A DNA stretch of 64,000 bases from Leptolyngbya sp. FACHB-60 (GCF_014695775.1 NZ_JACJOX010000011.1:62001-126000); one strand, 5' to 3'; shown: positions 1 to 9,670, counted from the first letter of the stretch. Notes: a model not told the origin generated them from the letters alone. A program made the numbers and translations.

Positions 1-71
1 GGCCCATGCTGCCAGGTCAAATCGACAAACGGAACCGCCAAAGGAGCTGCCAGTGGAGAAGGGATGGTCAT
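1..71 (-). CDS. DegT/DnrJ/EryC1/StrS family aminotransferase, N-terminal fragment
   Basis: The minus strand opens an ATG at 71 preceded by a purine-rich CAGGTGAG stretch and runs off the left edge after 23 codons. The visible start, ending in VPFVDLTWQHG, matches the usual N-terminus of PLP-dependent DegT-type sugar aminotransferases, which begin with a V-P-F-V-D-L segment. These enzymes transaminate keto-sugars for surface polysaccharides. Only the first residues are seen, so the lysine that binds PLP cannot be checked. The gene diverges from the plus-strand genes to its right. Confidence 0.55.
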   Translation of the reverse strand, partial: MTIPSPLAAPLAVPFVDLTWQHG

Positions 72-289
72 ACTCACCTGCGTAGGTTTGGGTGAACAAC
101 GGGCGATCGCCAGTTACGCTCAGCTTGCCCGCATACTGCAATGCCTTATCAACTTAAGCGAGGCACCGTTTATAGTTCAATGCTGCTGAAATCCGCCCAG
201 GCGGTAAACTGGGTCAAACTTAGCGTCGACTCAATAGCAACCACCAGCACACGCGGGGCTAAATCACCCTATTCAGCTACCGTACCCCT

Positions 290-634
290 ATGGATTTTGA
301 AACCTCTCGCGAATTTGTCGTCCGCCAAACCCTCGGCACCAGAGAAGACCTGCCCGATACCTTTATCGCCTGCCTGCGCCAGGGCAAACCGCCCGTACCG
401 GGGCAGGTCACCTCTCTGCTGCTCGCCCTCAAAGCCCTGTTTGAAGGCCTAAAGAACGAGCCCACCCTCGATCGCACCCTCACGCAAGCCCTCTTCATTC
501 TCTCTTACGAAAGCCGCCAGCTCTACGCCCAGGGGCAGAAGGCTGGCGTTGTGTGGCCACCGCTGCTTGATGAAGACCTAGGGCGAATTGGCAAGGCGGC
601 GCAGTCGATTGTGTTTGGCGAGTGGCAAGGGTGA
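290..634 (+). CDS. small conserved cyanobacterial protein of unknown function
   Basis: This 114-residue ORF starts with ATG and predicts a soluble, largely helical protein with no signal peptide, membrane segment or cysteine motif. The middle (about residues 40-90) is a run of helices, and the end has acidic residues followed by a short hydrophobic stretch. I do not recognise a domain. It lies 240 bases before groES in the same direction but is separated from it by an inverted repeat and by groES's own regulatory sites, so it is probably not in that operon. Its length and codon use look like a real gene. Confidence 0.6.
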   Translation: MDFETSREFVVRQTLGTREDLPDTFIACLRQGKPPVPGQVTSLLLALKALFEGLKNEPTLDRTLTQALFILSYESRQLYAQGQKAGVVWPPLLDEDLGRIGKAAQSIVFGEWQG

Positions 635-637
635 AAG

Positions 638-713
638 AAAGTTTTGAGTTTTGAATGTTGAGTTTTTAATTAGGGCTGGGGCCTAGAACTCAAAACTAAG
701 AACTCAAAACTTT
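638..713 (+). repeat. large imperfect inverted repeat, possible terminator of the upstream gene
   Basis: The left arm at 638-665 and right arm at 687-713 are both built from AGTTTTGAGTT-like words and pair over about 27 positions with a few mismatches. It starts four bases after the stop of the upstream gene and ends in TTTT, so it could terminate that transcript. Similar low-complexity hairpins lie near 44470-44535, so this is also likely a dispersed cyanobacterial repeat. Confidence 0.5.
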
Positions 714-746
714 TCCCTCTCTTGTAGGGCAAGCCTCCTAGGGTAG

Positions 747-762
747 GTTCGGCAAACCACAC
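747..762 (+). promoter_or_regulatory. K-box of the groESL1 promoter
   Basis: GTTCGGCAAACCACAC fits the K-box consensus GTTCGG-NNAN-CC-NN-AC, described upstream of cyanobacterial groESL1 operons as a light- and heat-responsive element. It lies 40 bases upstream of the CIRCE operator, the expected arrangement. The match is read from the sequence; its function is inferred from the family. Confidence 0.7.
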
Positions 763-801
763 CTCCCAGAGAATTGCCGAGGTAACTTTTGGGCAGCTAA
801 A

Positions 802-828
802 TTAGCACTCAGGATGCGGGAGTGCTAA
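802..828 (+). promoter_or_regulatory. CIRCE operator (HrcA binding site) of groES
   Basis: TTAGCACTC, nine bases, then GAGTGCTAA: both arms are perfect matches to the CIRCE consensus. It lies 47 bases before the groES start. HrcA binding here represses the chaperonin operon until heat shock. Confidence 0.97.
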
Positions 829-875
829 CGCGTCTCGATTCAAACATTCACTAAGCAAACCTTTGGAGGTACATT

Positions 876-1187
876 ATGGCCGCAGTCACCCTGAGTGTAT
901 CTACTGTGAAGCCTCTGGGCGATCGCATTTTGGTCAAAGTCAGCGAAGCCGAAGAAAAAACTGCTGGCGGCATTTTGCTACCCGACACCGCTAAGGAAAA
1001 GCCCCAGGTGGGTGAAGTGGTGCAGGTTGGCCCCGGCAAGCGCGATGACAACGGCTCGTTCCAGCCGGTGGAAGTCAAAGTCGGCGACAAGGTGCTCTAC
1101 TCCAAGTACGCCGGTACCGACATCAAGCTTGGCACTGACGACTACGTGCTGCTGCGCGAGTCCGACATTCTGGCTGCCCTCGGCTAG
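876..1187 (+). CDS. groES: co-chaperonin GroES
   Basis: The 103-residue product is the 10-kDa lid of the GroEL chaperonin, acting as a cytosolic heptamer. The GroES fold is recognisable from [11 protein letters not shown] at the start, the mobile loop around [18 protein letters not shown] (about residues 27-45), and [15 protein letters not shown] near the end. Length is normal for cyanobacteria. The start is preceded by a GGAGG Shine-Dalgarno sequence. CIRCE and a K-box lie upstream, so repression by HrcA and light/heat control are expected. The groEL gene follows only after 370 bases, an unusually long gap for this operon. Confidence 0.98.
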   Translation: MAAVTLSVSTVKPLGDRILVKVSEAEEKTAGGILLPDTAKEKPQVGEVVQVGPGKRDDNGSFQPVEVKVGDKVLYSKYAGTDIKLGTDDYVLLRESDILAALG

Positions 1188-3192
<2,005 letters not shown>

Positions 3193-3231
3193 ACCTGCTC
3201 AGGCAGTCTAGATTCGGATTGTCTGAAGTAT

Positions 3232-3282
3232 GCAAAAAGGGCCCGGCTAATTGAATTAGCCGGGCCCTTTTTGCGTTTTTTT
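3232..3282 (+). terminator. rho-independent terminator after groEL
   Basis: A perfect 21-base inverted repeat (arms 3232-3252 and 3254-3274) containing GGGCCCGGCTAATT is followed by a run of seven T. It closes the groESL operon 40 bases after the groEL stop. Confidence 0.95.
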
Positions 3283-3743
3283 AGTGAGAAACTGCGCTTG
3301 CTCAAGCTGGATTCAAAACCTCAAATTCGCAGAGCTGTAGACCGATTAAAACAGGCAAGCCGCAAGCCAAAATCATTAGCTTTTCTTTGCTTATTCTGCC
3401 GGCAGATAGATGATTGTAGAAATCAAATAAATAGACCTAGAATTTAGAGGTTATCGGCTTTCATGAAGGATCTCTGTATTCTTTTTGACCTGCCAAGGTC
3501 AGAGAATACTGATAGACAGATTTTCCGCAAAGCCACCTAAACACTTGACATTTGAATGCCGAAGTGCAGCTTAAAAAAGAAAAATTTTTCTGGAACACTT
3601 TGCTGATTTGGGAGTCTTGGACAGTTAGCCATCAAGTCGAAGACCTGATCCCCGTCAAAGTTTCTAAAGATCTTTGACTTGGCTTTGCTGCGGGGTCATA
3701 AGGTTGGTGGTTTTTGTGATGCTCGATAAAGGGTTCAGAATCA
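3283..3743 (+). other. AT-rich intergenic region upstream of the actin-like gene
   Basis: No convincing ORF. The stretch is clearly more AT-rich than its surroundings. TTGACA at 3545-3550 could be a -35 element for the next gene, but I see no good -10 at proper spacing. No obvious set of direct repeats of the parC type was found by eye. Confidence 0.5.
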
Positions 3744-4883
3744 ATGACCATGTCACAAGCTGCTTCTATACCGATGAACCAGACATCGCCAGTGAGAACC
3801 ACAGGCGATGCCGCAGCACCTAAGGAAAACATTGTGTCGTCCAAATCCATTCTCAGTGTTGATTTGGGGCGTACCTCTACAAAAACTTCTATTAGCCGCG
3901 ATCCGAGTGGTGTTGTCTTCATTCCGGCAAATGTCAAACATCTGTCGATAGAGCAAGTGCAGGGGGGCGCATTCGAGGCCCGTGCAACGGATCCTCTATC
4001 TGACATTTGGATGGTTTACCAGGGCAGCGGCTATGCCATGGGACAGCTAGCAGAGGATTTTGGCGCTAATTTAGGGGTCGGCCAATCTAAAGTCAATGAT
4101 GCTTTAGTCAAGGTTCTGGCCTGTGTCGGTTACTTTCAAATGCGGGATGAGATTTCGGTAGTGCTGGGACTGCCCTATCATTCTCAGGATCAGTTTGAGC
4201 GCGAGAAAGAGCAGCTGATGAGTTTGCTGCTGGGGCCACATGTGATGAGCTATCGGGGTGAACCGATTACCATCAACATCAATAAGGTTTGGGTCATGCC
4301 TGAAGGGTACGGCAGCATTCTATGGAATGAGGTGCAAGAGAAGAAAGATATTAACGTTGACTTTACCAAGCTGCCCGTTGCGATCGTGGATATTGGGCAT
4401 CAAACCACAGATTGCATCATGGTTGACAACTTCAGATTTGCTCGTGGCGTTTCTAGAAGTGAAGCGTTTGCTATGAGCCAGTTTTATGAGCAGGTAGCAT
4501 CCCAAATTGAGGGAGCCGACAGCCAGTCTTTGGCGTTAATCGCTGCTGTAAATCAGCCTCAGGGCCAACGGTTCTACCGTCCGCGGGGAGCCAATCGACC
4601 CACTAACTTAGACGACATTTTGCCTAACCTCAAAGAGAATTTTTCGCGGGAGATGTGTAACCGATTGTTGGCTTGGCTGCCAGAGCGGGTTACAGATGTC
4701 ATTCTCACGGGTGGCGGCGGCGAGTTCTTTTGGGAAGATATCCAGCGCTTGCTGAAAGAAGCCAAGATCAATGCCCACCTCGCTACGCCGAGCCGACAGG
4801 CTAACGCCCTAGGGCAGTATATTTATGGAGAAGCCCAGGTGGCAGGAGCCCGTGCGGCCCGTGCAACAGCTCAGGCTTCTTGA
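3744..4883 (+). CDS. ParM/StbA-like actin-family ATPase
   Basis: The 379-residue protein has the actin-fold nucleotide-binding motifs: phosphate-1 DLGRTSTK starting at D40, phosphate-2 VDIGHQTTD with D216, and the adenosine motif TGGGG at about residue 322. Its length and the ParM-type phosphate-2 loop fit plasmid-segregation actins (ParM/Alp) better than MreB, FtsA or Hsp70. Such proteins polymerise with ATP and push DNA bound through a ParR adaptor. The next gene in the same direction encodes an RHH/coiled-coil protein that suits that role. The first 35 residues look disordered. An alternative ATG two codons in is possible, as no strong ribosome site marks either. A chromosomal or integrated-plasmid origin cannot be decided here. 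Confidence 0.8.
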   Translation: MTMSQAASIPMNQTSPVRTTGDAAAPKENIVSSKSILSVDLGRTSTKTSISRDPSGVVFIPANVKHLSIEQVQGGAFEARATDPLSDIWMVYQGSGYAMGQLAEDFGANLGVGQSKVNDALVKVLACVGYFQMRDEISVVLGLPYHSQDQFEREKEQLMSLLLGPHVMSYRGEPITININKVWVMPEGYGSILWNEVQEKKDINVDFTKLPVAIVDIGHQTTDCIMVDNFRFARGVSRSEAFAMSQFYEQVASQIEGADSQSLALIAAVNQPQGQRFYRPRGANRPTNLDDILPNLKENFSREMCNRLLAWLPERVTDVILTGGGGEFFWEDIQRLLKEAKINAHLATPSRQANALGQYIYGEAQVAGARAARATAQAS

Positions 4884-4905
4884 TTTGGGCGTTAGCCGTG
4901 CCTAG

Positions 4906-4985
4906 TCTCTTCTCAATCGAATGTTGATTTTGTTTGCTTGAATGAGTGTTTTAGGAAAGCAAACTCTGCATCGATTGGGAAGAGA
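4906..4985 (+). repeat. nested inverted repeat between the ParM-like and ParR-like genes
   Basis: Outer arms: TCTCTTCTCAATCGAATG at 4906-4923 and CATCGATTGGGAAGAGA at 4969-4985, pairing with one mismatch and one bulge. Inner arms: GTTTGCTT at 4932-4939 and AAGCAAAC at 4957-4964, perfect. Together they could form a long cruciform or mRNA hairpin just before the downstream gene. It could be a centromere-like binding site, an autoregulatory operator or an attenuator; the sequence does not distinguish these. Confidence 0.75.
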
Positions 4986-5017
4986 TTTTGACCAGTGGGT
5001 GGCACTATGGTTTCAGG

Positions 5018-5491
5018 ATGAGAATGATGGTATTGAAGTGGTTACGCCAGCCGAAGAAGTTGGTTCTGTTTCGCCAAAGTGAGTTTGATCAACATCTATT
5101 GGCTGCCGTCAAAGCTGAGCTGGTTAGACAGCCGGGCTTGAGTTTTAGCAACCTTTGCAAAGAAGCTCTTCACCAGCTTTTGCTGAGTAACCACGCTTAT
5201 CCTAGTCAACCACCATCTTCTACAGATACAGACAAACGTATTGAGAGCCTTGAGGCCCAGTTGCTCAGTGTAGAGCAGCGTTTTTTTGCCCAAGAGAAGA
5301 ATCGGCTAGAACGGTTAGAAGCCCAACTGGCGCAGCTGTCTCTCCAGGTGGCTCACCTGGCAGGCTCTGGTGCTGCCATTCCGACGTCTCCCCAGCCAGC
5401 TTCAGATGATGTGCATTATGCAGAAGAGGTCGAAGAGGTACCTGAAGATCCCGTGCTGTCTCGCCTGAGCGGATTGATTGATGATTTTTAG
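5018..5491 (+). CDS. RHH-like DNA-binding protein with coiled coil, probable ParR-like partner
   Basis: From the ATG at 5018 the product is 157 residues; TTG at 4988 or ATGs at 5024 and 5027 are alternatives, and TTCAGG before 5018 is a weak ribosome site. Residues about 10-50 (KKLVLFRQSEFDQHLL, then helices with LSFSNLCKEALHQLLL) look like a strand-helix-helix fold of the ribbon-helix-helix class. A leucine-rich coiled coil follows (about 65-110), then an acidic tail ending LSGLIDDF. That plan, DNA-binding N-terminus and a C-terminal tail that contacts the filament, is typical of ParR adaptors. It follows the ParM-like gene after a 104-base palindromic spacer. Confidence 0.65.
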   Translation: MRMMVLKWLRQPKKLVLFRQSEFDQHLLAAVKAELVRQPGLSFSNLCKEALHQLLLSNHAYPSQPPSSTDTDKRIESLEAQLLSVEQRFFAQEKNRLERLEAQLAQLSLQVAHLAGSGAAIPTSPQPASDDVHYAEEVEEVPEDPVLSRLSGLIDDF

Positions 5492-5523
5492 AAGGTGAAA
5501 AAGAGTTGGCCTAACGGCAATGG

Positions 5524-5946
5524 TTAAAAGGACAAACCTGGGTAAAGCCCCTGGGCGGCTAGGGTTTGTCGTAGCTGGAGGCGGCTGGGCTCGTTGAACT
5601 TGAGCAAAAATAGAGTAGTTCGCCCAATGGCAGTTAGCCCAAGAATGTAACCCCCGTCTAGCTGAAAATGCTCTGCCCAGCTTTGGCTACGCGGGTTAAA
5701 GAGAGGCGTGATTTCACCTGTGAGCGGATCGATGCTGGTGAGGTCGGAGCCTTTGTGGCGATTGCAGGGTAGGCAGGCCAGCACTAAGTTCTCTGAAACC
5801 GTTCGCCCTCCGTGTTTGAGAGCAGTGGCGTGATCTACCTCATGGCTATAGATGGAAAAGGTTTGGTGGATCAAGCAATATTCGCAAGCCCCTGAAGCTC
5901 GCTGAGTAACTAACTGCCGCAAAGCTACTGGAATGTAGTCAGCCAT
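5524..5946 (-). CDS. HNH endonuclease
   Basis: From the ATG at 5946 (MADYIPVAL) the product is 140 residues. The HNH zinc-nuclease core is clear: ACEYC gives the first cysteine pair, HEVDHATALKHGG carries the H-x-x-D-H core, NLVLAC provides the Asn, and CLPCNRHKGSDL has the second cysteine pair with N and H. Such small cyanobacterial HNH proteins nick or cut DNA; the biological role is unknown. It starts seven bases after the stop of an upstream minus-strand gene, so the two form an operon. The next ATG upstream (5991) would add residues overlapping that gene and is less likely. Confidence 0.85.
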   Translation of the reverse strand: MADYIPVALRQLVTQRASGACEYCLIHQTFSIYSHEVDHATALKHGGRTVSENLVLACLPCNRHKGSDLTSIDPLTGEITPLFNPRSQSWAEHFQLDGGYILGLTAIGRTTLFLLKFNEPSRLQLRQTLAAQGLYPGLSF

Positions 5947-5953
5947 GGGGGTG

Positions 5954-6355
5954 CTAGTTGTTGGGAGCCGACTTGAGGGTAGCGAAAGCACGGGCTTTGA
6001 GAAACCCGATCAGGGTGTCAAGTTGCTCATAGAGATCTAGTTCTGCTGATTCGGTAGGGGTGAGAGTGGCCTCGCGATTTCTTTGTAGCAGCGTTTGCAG
6101 TCGGCTTTGCGATGTCTCAGAGACTTTGAAGCCGATAATCTGCTCTGAGGTAGGCTGGCTGATGAGGAAATCGAGGATTTCTTGGTAGGTAGCAAAGGTG
6201 GCCAGTGAGGGAGAGGCGGCGGAGCTTTGGTCTGGGGTAGGCTGGCCGAGCAGGGTAGTGGCGATGAGCCGAGTGAAAAGGTCAGAAAACTGACTTTGAA
6301 AGGGAGCTAGCTGCTGAGCCAGATCGTCAGGGATGTCGATAGTGATTTGGGCCAT
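5954..6355 (-). CDS. small protein paired with the HNH nuclease, antitoxin-like N-terminus
   Basis: From the ATG at 6355 the product is 133 residues beginning MAQITIDIPDDLAQQL, a short beta strand followed by a helix as in many bacterial antitoxin or RHH-type N-termini. A Ser/Thr/Pro-rich linker leads to a helical C-terminal half rich in leucine and glutamine. No enzyme motif is visible. It immediately precedes the HNH gene with a seven-base gap, so the products are probably co-made. A nuclease-and-inhibitor relation is plausible but is inference from arrangement only. Confidence 0.7.
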   Translation of the reverse strand: MAQITIDIPDDLAQQLAPFQSQFSDLFTRLIATTLLGQPTPDQSSAASPSLATFATYQEILDFLISQPTSEQIIGFKVSETSQSRLQTLLQRNREATLTPTESAELDLYEQLDTLIGFLKARAFATLKSAPNN

Positions 6356-6493
6356 TGTTGGAATCGCTATAAGGGACAGATCGGGTAGTCTGCTCTCTAT
6401 ATCTACCACTGTAGTCAAGTGGCGAAATCGCAACTCCAGCGCTTTATGGATAGCGCAGATAATTACTTTTGAATGGTATCCATGGGTAAACCT

Positions 6494-6530
6494 AAGGCAC
6501 CTCGGCCTCTTGACGAAGCCGAGGTGCCTT
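6494..6530 (-). terminator. terminator-like hairpin after the 6563-6925 gene
   Basis: AAGGCACCTCGGC at 6494-6506 pairs perfectly with GCCGAGGTGCCTT at 6518-6530 across an 11-base loop. It lies just past the stop of the minus-strand gene at 6563. There is only a weak T-rich tail, so it may be a transcript stabiliser or boundary hairpin. Confidence 0.6.
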
Positions 6531-6562
6531 GGGTCGTAAGCTTAAAGCGTGAGTGCCAGTCG

Positions 6563-6925
6563 TTAAGCTGCTGGGCGGCGACGGGGACGCTTGCGCTCAG
6601 ACTTTTTCTTATAGCCGACTGACTGGGCTTCGTGGCTATCAGGCCCATACAGACCCCGCACCGATTCTTTCATGGCCATAACGCTGTTGTGGAATTCCCA
6701 CTCGGCTTGGCGGGCTTCGTCGGCAGCCGCTTTGGCCATGGCAGCCAGTTCAGTTTCTTTTTGCTGTTTGGCCTGCATCGCGGCTAGGTTGGCTTGCAGT
6801 GTCTCGGCGGAAGCTTCTGGGCGGCGGGCGGTGTAGTCTCTTACGATGCGAAAGCCTTCGTAGGATTCGATGTCTTGAAGAATAATACGGGTCTGGAGGC
6901 GGCGAGTTACATCAATAGTAGCCAT
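6563..6925 (-). CDS. small basic-tailed conserved protein, function unknown
   Basis: From the ATG at 6925 (MATIDVTRRL) the product is 120 residues. A short N-terminal strand is followed by a long alanine/glutamine-rich helix (about 45-90), a conserved-looking motif VRGLYGPDSHEAQSVGYKK, and a strongly basic tail KSERKRPRRRPAA. I recognise this as a recurring type of bacterial hypothetical protein but know no function. The basic tail suggests nucleic-acid binding. It has its own hairpin downstream and looks like a single-gene unit. Confidence 0.6.
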   Translation of the reverse strand: MATIDVTRRLQTRIILQDIESYEGFRIVRDYTARRPEASAETLQANLAAMQAKQQKETELAAMAKAAADEARQAEWEFHNSVMAMKESVRGLYGPDSHEAQSVGYKKKSERKRPRRRPAA

Positions 6926-7194
6926 AGGATAAATCCTCAAATAGGGTAAAAGTTTGACCTTGGTTGACGTAGCAATGACAGGGCAGAATTTTCAGGAGAT
7001 GGGCGTGCAGCGTTGAGGCAATCGCCTCTGCATCAGTTGGGGCGGTGTTTTGCGTAAATTAATGCTGCCCTTGAGGGTTAAACGCGCATCGCCGCAGCGG
7101 AAGCCGCAGCCAAACATCGGCCAAATGGCCGAGAGCAGCATTAATGCAGCGCTAAAAATCCTTAGCGGGTCTGCAACAACGCTTTAGTTTGAGC
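6926..7194 (+). other. intergenic stretch without a gene
   Basis: No supported ORF. It contains GC-rich imperfect palindromes around 7080-7140 and leads into the 21-base tandem repeat. Confidence 0.4.
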
Positions 7195-7383
7195 TGCAAT
7201 GGCAATCTGCAAGGTCAGATTAACAAGCTGGAGGTTGCAACTAACGATCTGAGGGCGCAGATTGCTAAGCTGAACCCTCAGATCGTCGATCTGCTAGGTC
7301 ACATTGGCGATCTGACCCTGTAGATCGTTAAGCTGAGCCGTCACATTGATGATCTGAGGTCGCAGATTGCTTTGCAACGCTGC
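7195..7383 (+). repeat. 21-bp tandem repeat array encoding degenerate heptads
   Basis: Nine consecutive 21-base units share GAT/AAT-CTG at a fixed position. Read on the plus strand in one frame they give perfect seven-residue periodicity: QINKLEV, ATNDLRA, QIAKLNP, QIVDLLG, HIGDLTL, a unit starting with a TAG stop, HIDDLRS, QIALQRC. That is a leucine-zipper-like coiled coil interrupted by one stop, with no good start codon. It is either a decayed coiled-coil gene or a non-coding tandem repeat that happens to keep frame. Confidence 0.75.
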
Positions 7384-7409
7384 GCGATTTGCTTTGCAAC
7401 GCTGCGCGA
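7367..7409 (+). repeat. 22-bp tandem duplication
   Basis: TTGCTTTGCAACGCTGCGCGA occurs at 7367-7387 and again at 7389-7409, identical, with 22-base spacing. It overlaps the end of the 21-base array and has a different unit. Confidence 0.9.
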
Positions 7410-7503
7410 ACGCTAAGGTTTGTCAAACAGTTACCGAGTACCTTTGCCAGTAGGCAAATTTTGGCCAACAACAGCAGGTACCCGGTAGCTGCAAGGAAAA
7501 GAC

Positions 7504-7809
7504 TTACTCAATCAGTATGGTTTTGGTAAGAATGGCCATCCAGGTCTGGGGTTCGTTAGGGTGCTTTGGCTCGCTGCCGTTGGGCGGCACGGGGATGGGG
7601 TCGCTCCAGTCGTTGGGGTTGGCGTAGCCGAGGGAGTGGAGGATTTTGATGGTGCGATCGATGGCTACCAAACTGCCGTAGAGCAGGTGGCGCACTTTCT
7701 CGGGTGTTAGAGACTGAGCCCCTTTGTTTTTGGCTCCAGAGTTGGGTGGCAGCGGCAGGGAGCTGGGTTCTGAGTTGTCGCTGGCGTCTGGTTCGAGATA
7801 TTCAAACAT
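7504..7809 (-). CDS. small conserved cyanobacterial protein, function unknown
   Basis: From the ATG at 7809 (MFEYLEPDASD) the product is 101 residues; AAAGGAAACAGAACC upstream holds a GGAAA ribosome site and decides this start over the longer frame. After a Ser/Pro-rich first third comes the part that looks conserved: PEKVRHLLYGSLVAIDRTIKI, then LGYANPNDWSDPIPVP, and a C-terminal WMAILTKTILIE. I have seen this pattern in small cyanobacterial hypothetical proteins but know no role. No signal or membrane segment. Confidence 0.65.
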   Translation of the reverse strand: MFEYLEPDASDNSEPSSLPLPPNSGAKNKGAQSLTPEKVRHLLYGSLVAIDRTIKILHSLGYANPNDWSDPIPVPPNGSEPKHPNEPQTWMAILTKTILIE

Positions 7810-8184
7810 CGGTTCTGTTTCCTTTTTTGGTTGCGGTGAGCAAGCCCTGCCCCCCGCAAGGGGTGGAAGGGTGAGGAAAACAGAACGCGAAAACCCTAGC
7901 CACCCGCAGTTGAAGTGCAAACTGGAGTGACTAGGGTACGATCTCCCTAGCCTCGCAATCTGCTGGTTAGATTTGCGGGGTTAGCTGTCGGTTGGTGCTC
8001 GTAACACCTTCCGGCAGCGCCAAAGTTTTCGAGTTCTGTGTAACAACCGCTCTGGCCGAACGGCTTAGTGGATGAGTGTACTAGCGCAAAAGCAACTCGT
8101 CAACCGTAGTGAAATGCTTGAGGCGATCGTTTCCCTCACTTGATCGAGTAGGGGCTGTAGGAAAATGTTGTTCTCCTCCATGAT
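7810..8184 (+). other. intergenic region without a clear gene
   Basis: About 375 bases with no supported ORF. It contains a small palindrome around 7932-7952 (CTAGGGTACGATCTCCCTAG) and another GC-rich one around 7960-8020. Base composition drops toward the AT-rich gene to the right. Confidence 0.4.
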
Positions 8185-9507
8185 TTAGCGTTGGCCAACA
8201 CTACTTCGGGCCAAGGTTACAGATCTTTTTCGTTCCAAGGATTGTTTTATAATTTCCGTAATCATTGCAGTATCATTTAGCCTTGACCCAATCCATCCGT
8301 GTTGCACAAGCTCAATAAATAAAGTGTTATTAATGTGCCTATCGGATTCCTGATACACAATACGAACAGCTCCATTTTCGCCTCTGACTTTATCTGAGCC
8401 AATTAGTACTTCCCAATAATCCAACGGGAAATACATTCCTTTAATGAGATCAGTTGATGCTAATTCAAGCCTAAAAGGTAAGCAAAGTTTGAAATAGAAT
8501 GGATTACCGTGCAATCTGTATTGAAAATAATTAGACACTTTTTCATTGTCGGATGAGCAAAAGCTTTTTTGAAGCTCCTTCATCTTCTCAATCTCTTTTT
8601 TGTAAGATTCATCTAGTAAAGGTCTATATACAATTCGGTTAAATCTTTTGGAAGTCTCAACTTTCATTCTTTTATATTGAACCATGATATAAGCATCAAA
8701 TCTGTGATGGTAATACACGAGATCAACGCCTGTATTCTGTTCAACCTTATGCCTATTAAAATTTGAAATAGTTAAGTTTTGCCCTTCTTTAGTAAAAGTG
8801 GCAGAGCCAACCATATCGTTACTGATTTCTTGCCAATTACTAAAGAATCTGGCATCTCTTGAGTTCATTGGGTCTTCCAGTATAAAGGTATTTTGCAAGC
8901 CTTTAAGATAAGGCGCAACCTCGTTATTTGTGGAAACAGGACTCCAAGCAAAAAGTATTTCTTCCCTATCAAGCCCAAATATGTCAAGTGCCAATCCAAT
9001 TGAATCTTTCTCTTGAGCAACAACTTGTAAGCCTGAATCCTGAATTGATGAATTTAGGATATTACGTAAGTTGTCAAGCTCACAAAAACTGGCCACTAAA
9101 GATGGTTGCAACTTTTTAATTGCCTCAATAAGAGCTTCCCATAGTTCTGGTTCTAATTTTTTGGCAACTCCATCTGATGGCTTCACTACATTTTCGGCAA
9201 AATTAGTTAATACTCCCTCATTTAAAGTAGTAAATTTTATCGGGGGATTAAAAAAAATAAAGTTTGAGAATAAAACTCTTCGTCTAGCAGTCGCAGCAGC
9301 ACCGCCCAACCTCGCGATACTTGCATGTGTGATAGTATCTTTCTTCCCGTCAAGAGAGTGTAAACAAAGCTCGATAACGCTAGAGGCAAATTCAAATTTG
9401 CTGATCGTGTCACTAAATTTTCCGTCACACCTGATAGACTTAATTAGCGCCTTGGCATGCGTCGGATCATTGCAGACAAATAAGAAGCCGCTATCCTCTT
9501 GAGTCAT
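8185..9507 (-). CDS. AT-rich orphan protein with Mrr-like GxD...QxK residues, putative nuclease
   Basis: The 440-residue product comes from a stretch much richer in A+T than its neighbours, which points to transfer. No signal peptide or membrane segment is seen. Around residues 262-285 there is TGVDLVYYHHRF followed by AYIMVQYKRMK: a G-x-D-L strand, then a hydrophobic strand ending Q-x-K. This is the arrangement of catalytic residues in Mrr-type PD-(D/E)xK nucleases that use Gln. The C-terminal part (FYFKLCLPFRLEL, then PLDYWEVLIGSD) looks globular. I do not recognise the full family. If the motif is catalytic, this could be a solitary DNA-defence protein. The ATG at 9507 is the only reasonable start. 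Confidence 0.6.
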   Translation of the reverse strand: MTQEDSGFLFVCNDPTHAKALIKSIRCDGKFSDTISKFEFASSVIELCLHSLDGKKDTITHASIARLGGAAATARRRVLFSNFIFFNPPIKFTTLNEGVLTNFAENVVKPSDGVAKKLEPELWEALIEAIKKLQPSLVASFCELDNLRNILNSSIQDSGLQVVAQEKDSIGLALDIFGLDREEILFAWSPVSTNNEVAPYLKGLQNTFILEDPMNSRDARFFSNWQEISNDMVGSATFTKEGQNLTISNFNRHKVEQNTGVDLVYYHHRFDAYIMVQYKRMKVETSKRFNRIVYRPLLDESYKKEIEKMKELQKSFCSSDNEKVSNYFQYRLHGNPFYFKLCLPFRLELASTDLIKGMYFPLDYWEVLIGSDKVRGENGAVRIVYQESDRHINNTLFIELVQHGWIGSRLNDTAMITEIIKQSLERKRSVTLARSSVGQR

Positions 9508-9582
9508 TTTCTACACTTTGCTGCATATATATATTGTTATAATATAGAGCAATCTTGAGCAAGGAAGCCTGATACTAGGGAC

Positions 9583-9589
9583 GTCTAAC
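9583..9589 (+). other. R''-like heptamer, possible remnant recombination site
   Basis: GTCTAAC followed by AAATCGCTGAG resembles the left end (R'' box plus L'') of an integron attC site. No convincing matching R' box is found within 150 bases, so this may be half a site or chance. Confidence 0.25.
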
Positions 9590-9670
9590 AAATCGCTGAG
9601 TTGGAACCCGCAAGTTGCTCAGTGAGTTGTCAAGGTTATTTGCGTCTGGTGAGCTTAGCCGTTACGACCA

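Noticed and set aside
3744..4883. MreB, FtsA or DnaK homologue
   Set aside because: Length, phosphate-2 loop and the ParR-like neighbour fit ParM-type proteins; no MreB or FtsA-specific segments are seen.
7195..7409. CRISPR-like array
   Set aside because: Units are directly abutting 21-mers without unique spacers and they code heptads; no cas genes are near.
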